Source: Chitinophagales bacterium (GTDB lineage Bacteria; Bacteroidota; Bacteroidia; Chitinophagales; UBA8649). From it: a stretch of DNA of 17,517 nt. The notes under the pieces are model-generated. The model did not search any database. It worked only from the letters and a program-made list of their open reading frames with translations, and was not told the DNA's origin. Location of the stretch: positions 1 through 17,517 of the forward strand of contig JACJYT010000023.1 in NCBI GenBank assembly GCA_020635975.1. Reading direction: 5' to 3'. Below, piece after piece: positions 7,476 through 13,498 of this stretch; positions within the stretch are counted from its first letter, which is position 1; each line of letters starts with the position of its first letter. The translations under genes and the position numbers were made by a program.

Positions 7476-8175
7476 TTTGCTGACTAAACCAGTCGCCGAG
7501 ATTAATGTATTTCGCATTCGTGTCAATGTTTATATCTAAAGCCAAGTGCCGATGTCCAAATATATAATAATTTGCTCCCAGTTCTTGGTGTTTTTTCTTA
7601 CTATATTGAATCAGCCATTCTCTTTCCTCTCCTAAAAACTTCTCTTCTGTTAGCCCCCCGCCGTATCTGCTTCGGTTCGACCAATAATGTGCAAGAGCCA
7701 TGCCAATATCTGGGTGAATCCATTTAAAACAAAACTGACATATAGGATTGCGAAATATCTTTTTTAAGAGCTTGTATTTTAAATCTCCCGGACCTTTACC
7801 ATCGCCGTGACCCACCAAAAATTTTTGCCCCTCTTTTTCGAAATAATAATTGTCGTCGTGAATTATAAAGCCCAACTCTTTTTCAAAATAATCGCAAAGC
7901 CACATATCGTGGTTCCCTTTAAAATAATGTACGGGAATACCTTGGTCGCTAAAGGAAGCCAATTTTGCAAGAAGTCTTACAAATCCCTTTGGAACCACCT
8001 TGTTATAATCGAACCAAAAATCAAAAATATCGCCAACTAAAAATAATTCAGAACACTGCGGCTGAATAGTATCTAACCAAGCAATAAAGTTTTTTTCTCT
8101 TTGAAAGCTGCTTTGGTAATTAGGTGTGCCAAAGTGAAGATCTGAGGCAAAATATATGTTTTTAGCTTTAATCAA
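7420..8175 (-). CDS. lpxH: UDP-2,3-diacylglucosamine diphosphatase (lipid A synthesis)
   Basis: This is a calcineurin-type metallophosphoesterase of 251 residues, the length expected for LpxH. LpxH cleaves UDP-2,3-diacylglucosamine to lipid X and UMP at the inner face of the cytoplasmic membrane. All metal-binding motifs are present in order: SDLHFG (D12, H14), GDIFDFWF (D49), KGNHDMW (N88, H89), VGHGD (H123) and FGHRH (H208, H210). The insert with a basic and aromatic region (about 133-170) matches the lipid-binding lid of the family. The start overlaps the LUD-domain gene by 8 bases, and its end overlaps the secreted propeller-like gene, so it sits within a tight operon. Other Bacteroidota phosphoesterases of this family exist, but the motif set and size favour LpxH. 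Confidence 0.92.
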   Translation of the reverse strand: MIKAKNIYFASDLHFGTPNYQSSFQREKNFIAWLDTIQPQCSELFLVGDIFDFWFDYNKVVPKGFVRLLAKLASFSDQGIPVHYFKGNHDMWLCDYFEKELGFIIHDDNYYFEKEGQKFLVGHGDGKGPGDLKYKLLKKIFRNPICQFCFKWIHPDIGMALAHYWSNRSRYGGGLTEEKFLGEEREWLIQYSKKKHQELGANYYIFGHRHLALDINIDTNAKYINLGDWFSQQTYAMFDGQALHLLKYSNS

Positions 8176-8806
8176 GTTTAGGGATATCTATATAAAAAAC
8201 AAAAACATTAGGTGTTCCTTCTGCATTGAGTAATCTGGCATGATTCGCTCTGCATACTTTTCTGTCTTCGTTTAATTCTAATAGAGAGGGAAGTTTATCA
8301 TAGTATTCCTTCTGAAAACTTGCCATTGCTGGTTCTAAAGATTCGTGTAAATTTTCTCTAGTAGCAATTAGCAAATGATTTGGAGGAAAAGAGGTTAGTC
8401 TTCTATTAGTTGCTTGATTCGGGGTAAGCATAATTACTCCTTCATTGGCTAGAAGCGCATAACAATCGGAAATTGCAGCATCGCTGTTGTCCATAAAGAA
8501 ACCGATGGTTTTCGATTGAAAATCCTTACTTTCCAAAAGATTTTTTATGGCAGGATTCCAAGAAAAAACGTGGTTCCAAGAATTTTCTTCTTTAAGCGAT
8601 TCCAACAGATTAATAAATTCGTCTACACTCGAACAATAGACGAACTTGCCACCACTAGCAGAGAAATTTTCTGCAAAGCGAAGATCTAAATCCTCTGCTT
8701 CTGAAGGACCTTTAAAACTAGGCGTCACTCTTTTGTCTTCTTCTTGAGCTAAAGACTTAAATAAGTTCTGAAACAAACCCGATTTTCCTTCATTAGACGT
8801 ATCCAT
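8168..8806 (-). CDS. LUD-domain protein (LutC/YkgG-like)
   Basis: A 212-residue cytoplasmic protein with the LUD fold. Visible family features are the FVYCSSVDEFINLL segment, the ISDCYALLANEGVIML block (residues about 110-128, the usual 'A.aDtGtiv' region) and the SFPPNHLLIA segment. LUD proteins are best known from LutC in lactate oxidation, but this gene has no lutA or lutB neighbours. As I recall, a LUD gene next to rsfS and ftsH is a recurrent Bacteroidota arrangement and probably has another, undefined role. A TATTTTTG promoter-like element lies right before the ATG, so it may also be transcribed separately from ftsH, 32 bases upstream. Confidence 0.85.
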   Translation of the reverse strand: MDTSNEGKSGLFQNLFKSLAQEEDKRVTPSFKGPSEAEDLDLRFAENFSASGGKFVYCSSVDEFINLLESLKEENSWNHVFSWNPAIKNLLESKDFQSKTIGFFMDNSDAAISDCYALLANEGVIMLTPNQATNRRLTSFPPNHLLIATRENLHESLEPAMASFQKEYYDKLPSLLELNEDRKVCRANHARLLNAEGTPNVFVFYIDIPKLD

Positions 8807-8810
8807 GAAG

Positions 8811-8818
8811 CAAAAATA
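8811..8818 (-). promoter_or_regulatory. Possible internal -7 element before the LUD-domain gene (TATTTTTG)
   Basis: Exact TAnnTTTG match on the minus strand, in the 32-base gap between ftsH and the LUD gene and only 4 bases from the ATG. If used, the transcript would be nearly leaderless. It may be chance in AT-rich DNA. Confidence 0.3.
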
Positions 8819-8838
8819 CTAAATTTTCTATTTGCTTG

Positions 8839-10848
8839 TTACTCTTCGCTAATTTCTTCTTGGCTTTCTGTTAGATTGTTTTCTTCGCTAGCAGCTTCTG
8901 CTTCCTGAGTAGCCTCCACTTTCGCATCTACTAAGAAAGGGCGTTCCCCAATTACGGCAACTACATCATCCTTCACGATCACCTCTTTCTCTAACAATAT
9001 CTGGGCAATTTTATTCAATTCCTCTCTCTTCTCTTGAAGCAAATTAAGAACTCTCGTATATTGTTCGTCGATAATTCCTTTCACCTCTTGATCAATAATT
9101 CTTGCTGTTTCCTCAGAATAAGGGCGATGTAAAGAATCGTTTTTCATGAGATCGTAGTAAGAAACATTTCCTACGCTTTCTGTCATTCCATAAATTACTA
9201 CCATAGAATAGGCCGAAGAAGTTACTTTATCTAAATCGTTTTGAGCGCCAGTTGAGATTTCTCCAAAAACAATTTCCTCTGCAGCTCTTCCCGCTAAAGT
9301 AGCAGCCATTTCATCTAGCATTTGCTCCTTAGTACTTAGATTTCTTTCTGACGGGGTATACCATGCTGCACCTAAAGATTGTCCACGTGGAACCACGGTT
9401 ACCTTAACCAAAGGATGCGCATGCTCTAAGAACCAGCTACTAACCGCATGGCCTGCTTCATGGTAAGCAATTCTCTTCTTCTCATCTGGAGAAATAATCT
9501 TGTTCTTCTTCTCCAAACCACCTATAACTCTATCGATGGCATCGTTAAAATCTACTAACTCGATAATGTCTTTATTCTTTCTAGCAGCAATTAAGGCCGC
9601 TTCATTACAAATGTTTGCAATATCGGCTCCAACAAACCCTGGTGTTAGCGCTGCGAGCTTAGACAAGTCAAGATTTTTATCGAGCTTAATATTCTTAACA
9701 TGCACGGCAAAAATCTGCTCACGTTCTTTCAAGTCTGGTCTATCCACATGTATTTGACGGTCGAATCTTCCCGGTCGCAATAAGGCAGGATCAAGTACAT
9801 CTGGTCTGTTCGTTGCGGCAATTAAGATAATTCCCTTTTCGCTTCCAAAACCATCCATTTCTACTAACAATTGATTCAAAGTGTTTTCCCTTTCATCATT
9901 GCTTTGCATTACGTTTCTACCTCTTGCTCTTCCTATGGCATCAATCTCGTCTACAAAAATGATACATGGCGCTTTTTCTCTTGCTTGTTTGAATAAATCT
10001 CTAACTCTCGAAGCACCAACACCAACAAACATCTCTACGAAATCTGAACCCGAAATAGAGAAGAAAGGAACTTTTGCTTCGCCCGCCATGGCTTTCGCCA
10101 ACAAGGTTTTTCCTGTACCTGGAGGACCTATCAACAAGGCTCCTTTAGGAATCTTACCACCTAATCGAGTATATTTTTGAGGTTCTTTCAAGAAATCTAC
10201 GATTTCCATTACTTCTTCTTTTGCTTCTCCTAAACCAGCTACATCTTTAAAGGTAACTGGAGAGCTTCCGTTTTGATCGAACAAGGTAGCTTTCGACTTG
10301 CCTATGCTGAATATCTGGCTTCCACCGCCCATGCCGCCACCCATTCTTCGCATAAAGTAGAAAGCGATTAAGATTAAGAAAATGAAAGGGAAAATTACAA
10401 TCAAGGTATCCATTAAAGATTGTCTCTTCTCGTATTCGATATTTATTTTTACATTAGAATTTGCTGCGCGAACTTCGTTCATGTCGCTGGCAAATTGCTC
10501 TCCTGAAGCTATGGTAAAATAAGCATCGTAAGAATCAAAAAATGGACTAGCATCTTTTTTAAGATCTTTATACTTGTCGTTGTTTTCTAAAGCTTCTTTT
10601 TTAAGATATACCTCTACTTCTTTATCGTTTACAACAATAGCTTTATCTAAATCATTAGCCAACAAAATTTCTTCAACGAAATAAGTTTGGGTAATTTTTT
10701 TACTGTTGCTTCCGCCCATTCCCCCTGAAAGGAAGATGGATACAAGGAGTAAAACAGCCAAAATACCATAAATCCAATACGGATTAAAGCCACCTTCATC
10801 TTTCTTGGGCGAACTTTGGCTTTTTAAATTTTTATTCTTTTCTTCCAT
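8839..10848 (-). CDS. ftsH: ATP-dependent zinc metalloprotease FtsH
   Basis: A membrane-anchored hexameric AAA+ protease that degrades unassembled or damaged membrane proteins and regulatory proteins. The 669 residues are in order: a cytoplasmic N-terminus, membrane helix 1 (about 24-41), a periplasmic domain (about 42-145), membrane helix 2 (about 147-166), a glycine-rich RRMGGGMGGG linker, an AAA domain with Walker A GPPGTGKT (241-248) and Walker B IIFVDE (296-301), the second region of homology ATNRPDVLDPALLRPGRFDR, and the protease domain with HEAGH (463-467) and the third zinc ligand D538 in GAQNDL. The acidic tail (about 645-669) is rich in E and is unconserved. It starts 3 bases after the rsfS stop, so the two are almost surely co-transcribed. 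Confidence 0.98.
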   Translation of the reverse strand: MEEKNKNLKSQSSPKKDEGGFNPYWIYGILAVLLLVSIFLSGGMGGSNSKKITQTYFVEEILLANDLDKAIVVNDKEVEVYLKKEALENNDKYKDLKKDASPFFDSYDAYFTIASGEQFASDMNEVRAANSNVKINIEYEKRQSLMDTLIVIFPFIFLILIAFYFMRRMGGGMGGGSQIFSIGKSKATLFDQNGSSPVTFKDVAGLGEAKEEVMEIVDFLKEPQKYTRLGGKIPKGALLIGPPGTGKTLLAKAMAGEAKVPFFSISGSDFVEMFVGVGASRVRDLFKQAREKAPCIIFVDEIDAIGRARGRNVMQSNDERENTLNQLLVEMDGFGSEKGIILIAATNRPDVLDPALLRPGRFDRQIHVDRPDLKEREQIFAVHVKNIKLDKNLDLSKLAALTPGFVGADIANICNEAALIAARKNKDIIELVDFNDAIDRVIGGLEKKNKIISPDEKKRIAYHEAGHAVSSWFLEHAHPLVKVTVVPRGQSLGAAWYTPSERNLSTKEQMLDEMAATLAGRAAEEIVFGEISTGAQNDLDKVTSSAYSMVVIYGMTESVGNVSYYDLMKNDSLHRPYSEETARIIDQEVKGIIDEQYTRVLNLLQEKREELNKIAQILLEKEVIVKDDVVAVIGERPFLVDAKVEATQEAEAASEENNLTESQEEISEE

Positions 10849-10851
10849 AAT

Positions 10852-11217
10852 CTATGTGTGTTCTACAGCTATAGCATCGCTCCATAGCTCCTCTAATTGA
10901 TAGTATTCTCTCGTTTCATTAAAAAAGACATGCACTACAACGTCAAAATAATCCAAAATAATCCATTGTGCATTCTGCTTTCCTTCTTGTCCTTTAGGAA
11001 TTAAGCCAAGCTTATCTTTAACTTCTTTATAAACAGCGTCTGCAATAGCATTTACCTGAGTGCCACTGTTACCATGACAAACAATAAAATAATCTGCTAC
11101 CGAGGCTTCTATATTTCTTAAATCTAACTCTAAAACTTCGTTTCCTTTCTTATCCAAAATAGCTTCTACAACTATTCTTTTTAACTCTTCCGAGTTATTT
11201 TTCTTTATCTTCTTCAA
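10852..11217 (-). CDS. rsfS: Ribosomal silencing factor RsfS
   Basis: A 121-residue RsfS/Iojap/YbeB protein. RsfS binds ribosomal protein uL14 and blocks subunit joining when nutrients are low. Family features visible are LDLRNIEASVADYFIVCHGNS, the AIADAVYKEVKDKLG helix, GKQNAQWIILDYFDVVVHVF and a final tract YYQLEELWSDA. The start codon appears to be TTG at 11217 (TTGAAGAAGATAAAG). There is no in-frame ATG in the first part of the protein or upstream before a plausible start. It is the first gene of the cluster with ftsH 3 bases downstream, and it diverges from birA with only 48 bases between the two predicted starts. Confidence 0.95.
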   Translation of the reverse strand: MKKIKKNNSEELKRIVVEAILDKKGNEVLELDLRNIEASVADYFIVCHGNSGTQVNAIADAVYKEVKDKLGLIPKGQEGKQNAQWIILDYFDVVVHVFFNETREYYQLEELWSDAIAVEHT

Positions 11218-11248
11218 ATAAAATTTAATTTAGATTTTTAATTTCCCA

Positions 11249-11256
11249 CAAAAATA
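11249..11256 (-). promoter_or_regulatory. -7 promoter element of the rsfS-ftsH cluster (TATTTTTG)
   Basis: Exact TAnnTTTG match on the minus strand in the 48-base divergent gap, ending 31 bases before the rsfS TTG. No convincing -33 TTG was found. The region 11218-11265 must hold promoters for both rsfS and birA, so they likely overlap. No clear plus-strand element was found for birA. Confidence 0.5.
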
Positions 11257-11265
11257 ACAAATCTT

Positions 11266-12021
11266 TTGAGTCCACTTACTAACACGCTTATAATAGGAAA
11301 GGTTCTTCACGAATTAAATTCATGCGATTCCACTAATAACTACGCGAAAGACTTGATTGCAAAAAGTAAGCCACTTGAAGGCAGTGTTGTAATTACTGAC
11401 AAACAGACTGCCGGAAGAGGACAATTTGGCAATTCTTGGGAGGGAGAAGCGGGTAAAAACATCACCATAAGTATTATTCTTTACCCAAATTTAGCCGTAG
11501 CAGAACAATTTTACCTTTCAAAAATAGTAAGTATTGCTTGTGTTGAGGCCCTAAAGAGCATTAGTAATCTCGATTTTAAAATTAAATGGCCCAACGATAT
11601 TTACTATGGTAAACAAAAAATAGGAGGCATTCTCATAGAAAACCAAGTTAGTGGCTCGAAACTAGCAAATGCTGTTGTGGGTATAGGAATTAACTTAAAC
11701 CAAGAGAATTTTGAAGGCTTAGAAAATGCCAACTCCTTATTCAATTTAGTTCGCTATGTACTCAATCGAAAAAAATGCACAGAAATATTGCTAGAACATA
11801 TCGATGCACAATATCTAAAATTAAGAAGTAAGGACTTTGCGGGTATCGACAAAAGCTATCATGCTAAACTCTTGTCGTACGGAGAAGAATTTCATTACTT
11901 AGAAAATTTGCTCCCTAAAAAAGCCCTGCTGCTGGAAGTAAATGCTGCTGGCCAGCTAAAAGTGGAAGTGGAAGGAAAGGAGCACTTGTTTAATTTCAAG
12001 GAAATAGAGTGGGTCTTGTAA
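11266..12021 (+). CDS. birA: Biotin--[acetyl-CoA-carboxylase] ligase
   Basis: A monofunctional (class I) biotin protein ligase of 251 residues, which forms biotinyl-AMP and transfers biotin to a lysine of carrier proteins. It has the DSTNNYA segment, the biotin/adenylate loop TAGRGQFGNSWEG (about 48-60), KWPNDIYY (about 107-114) and GGILIE (about 120-125), then a small C-terminal SH3-like domain. There is no N-terminal DNA-binding domain, so it should not be a repressor. No ATG is available near the N-terminus; TTG at 11266 (MSPLTNTLIIGK) is the best start. It diverges from rsfS and is followed by menB after 35 bases. A biotin carrier protein gene lies about 900 bases further on. Confidence 0.94.
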   Translation: MSPLTNTLIIGKVLHELNSCDSTNNYAKDLIAKSKPLEGSVVITDKQTAGRGQFGNSWEGEAGKNITISIILYPNLAVAEQFYLSKIVSIACVEALKSISNLDFKIKWPNDIYYGKQKIGGILIENQVSGSKLANAVVGIGINLNQENFEGLENANSLFNLVRYVLNRKKCTEILLEHIDAQYLKLRSKDFAGIDKSYHAKLLSYGEEFHYLENLLPKKALLLEVNAAGQLKVEVEGKEHLFNFKEIEWVL

Positions 12022-12031
12022 AACATTTCTT

Positions 12032-12039
12032 TAATTTCG
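12032..12039 (+). promoter_or_regulatory. Possible -7 element of menB (TAATTTCG)
   Basis: One mismatch to TAnnTTTG, followed by CA, located 17 bases before the menB ATG in the birA-menB gap. It could let menB be expressed independently of birA. Confidence 0.35.
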
Positions 12040-12056
12040 CAAATCAAAGTTGAACT

Positions 12057-12917
12057 ATGGATACAATAGAATGGCAAAATGCCTTGCCCGCGCATCGACA
12101 AGGTAAAGAATTTGAAGACATTACGTATAAGAAGGCAAATGGCGTAGCTAGAATTGCTTTTAATAGACCCAATGTAAGAAATGCCTTCCGACCAAAAACT
12201 ACCAAAGAGTTGTATGAAGCTTTTTATGATGCGGGAGAAGACACTTCTATCGGCGTAGTACTATTAAGTGCCGAAGGGCCTTCTACTAAAGATGGTGTTT
12301 ATTCTTTTTGTAGCGGTGGCGACCAAAAAGCTCGCGGTCACCAAGGCTATGTTGGCGATGATGGCTACCACAGATTAAACATATTAGAAGTGCAACGACT
12401 CATTCGTTTTATGCCTAAGGCGGTGATTGCTGTGGTTCCAGGTTGGGCTGTTGGCGGCGGACATAGTTTACATGTAGTTTGCGATCTTACTTTAGCGAGC
12501 AAGGAACACGCCATATTCAAACAAACAGATGCCGATGTTACTAGTTTCGACGGAGGCTATGGCTCTGCTTATTTGGCGAAGATGGTGGGACAAAAAAAGG
12601 CGAGAGAAATTTTCTTTTTAGGTAGAAACTATTCTGCGCAAGAAGCTTTTGAAATGGGCATGGTAAACGCGGTTATTCCTCATGCCGAATTAGAAAGTAC
12701 GGCTTACCAATGGGCGCAAGAAATTTTAGCTAAATCGCCTACTTCTATCAAGATGTTAAAGTTTGCGATGAACCTAACGGATGATGGTATGGTGGGACAG
12801 CAGGTTTTTGCTGGCGAAGCAACTCGATTAGCTTATATGACAGACGAAGCCAAGGAAGGTAGAAATGCTTTTCTAGAAAAAAGAAAGCCAAATTTCGAAA
12901 AGAAGTGGATTCCGTAG
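12057..12917 (+). CDS. menB: 1,4-dihydroxy-2-naphthoyl-CoA synthase (menaquinone pathway)
   Basis: A crotonase-fold enzyme of 286 residues that closes the ring of o-succinylbenzoyl-CoA to make 1,4-dihydroxy-2-naphthoyl-CoA, so the host makes menaquinone. Diagnostic MenB features are VRNAFRPKT (about 40-48), FCSGGDQKARG (about 84-94), PGWAVGGGHSLHVVCDL (oxyanion region, about 128-144), SFDGGYGSAYLAK (about 163-175), KKAREIFFLGR, and the C-terminal FLEKRKPNF...W-P which completes a neighbouring active site. The QTDADV segment has an aspartate (D158) where the E. coli enzyme has glycine. In the known scheme this marks a type II, bicarbonate-independent MenB. It is convergent with the biotin carrier gene, 7 bases away, with no room for a separate terminator. 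Confidence 0.96.
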   Translation: MDTIEWQNALPAHRQGKEFEDITYKKANGVARIAFNRPNVRNAFRPKTTKELYEAFYDAGEDTSIGVVLLSAEGPSTKDGVYSFCSGGDQKARGHQGYVGDDGYHRLNILEVQRLIRFMPKAVIAVVPGWAVGGGHSLHVVCDLTLASKEHAIFKQTDADVTSFDGGYGSAYLAKMVGQKKAREIFFLGRNYSAQEAFEMGMVNAVIPHAELESTAYQWAQEILAKSPTSIKMLKFAMNLTDDGMVGQQVFAGEATRLAYMTDEAKEGRNAFLEKRKPNFEKKWIP

Positions 12918-12924
12918 CGAAGCA

Positions 12925-13389
12925 CTATTCCACTTCCACTAAAACTTGTCCCTTCTCTACTGCTTCTCCGGTTTTCACTTTGATGGCTTTAACCACTCCA
13001 GCTCCCGGACTCTTCAACATATTCTCCATTTTCATGGCTTCTAGCACTAGAATGGTGTCGCCCTCTTTGAGCTCGTCGCCTTCTTTAATTTTAACATCTA
13101 GTACTAAGCCAGGCATAGGTGCTTTAATATCTCTCATCTTTTTGGCAGATAGATTACTCATGCCTAACTGATCTAAGAGCACATCATACTTGTCTTTTAA
13201 GCTAACACTGTATTCGGTGTCATTTACTGAAATAAGCATGTTTTTTCCACTTTCATCTTTCTTTAAAAGAATGCAGCGATAAGAAACTTGATCCTGTAAA
13301 ATATGAAAACTACTTCCTTGTTCTAATATATCCCAGGCCGCTAATTCTGTGAATTCAAATTCCTTTTCGTTTACTTTTACTTTTAACAT
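12925..13389 (-). CDS. Biotin carboxyl carrier protein / biotinyl domain protein
   Basis: A 154-residue protein with a C-terminal biotinyl/lipoyl domain (about 87-154). It contains APMPGLV, then EAMKMEN with the biotinylated lysine at K120, and a final GEAVEKGQVLVEVE. The N-terminal part (1-85) is a beta-rich extension of the type seen in the carrier domains of propionyl-CoA, acetyl-CoA or pyruvate carboxylases. As family knowledge, Bacteroidota often encode such a stand-alone carrier with a separate biotin carboxylase and carboxyltransferase; neither is within this window. EAMKMEN and APMPG favour an acyl-CoA carboxylase (PCC-like) over the AccB of fatty acid synthesis, but the complex cannot be fixed here. 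birA lies nearby on the other strand. Confidence 0.9.
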   Translation of the reverse strand: MLKVKVNEKEFEFTELAAWDILEQGSSFHILQDQVSYRCILLKKDESGKNMLISVNDTEYSVSLKDKYDVLLDQLGMSNLSAKKMRDIKAPMPGLVLDVKIKEGDELKEGDTILVLEAMKMENMLKSPGAGVVKAIKVKTGEAVEKGQVLVEVE

Positions 13390-13470
13390 CTTTCCAGTTT
13401 TAGGGGCATAAAATTATACAAAATTTACTTAGGCATATAAATATAGCTGTGCCATTTGTACTTTTAAAGA

Positions 13471-13478
13471 TATATTTG
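13471..13478 (+). promoter_or_regulatory. -7 promoter element of the M1 peptidase operon (TATATTTG)
   Basis: Exact TAnnTTTG match followed by CA, ending 20 bases before the M1 peptidase ATG, in the 109-base divergent gap with the biotin carrier gene. The gap is otherwise AT-rich and no clear minus-strand promoter was seen. Confidence 0.6.
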
Positions 13479-13498
13479 CATTTCACGAAATTTTTAAA

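Noticed and set aside
7476..7526. N-terminal extension of the propeller-like protein
   Set aside because: The frame is open to 7526 but the extra 17 residues come before a good signal peptide and lie wholly inside lpxH.
9500..10180. Plus-strand frames opposite ftsH
   Set aside because: Antisense to the conserved AAA and protease domains; serine-rich, with no start context or family motifs.
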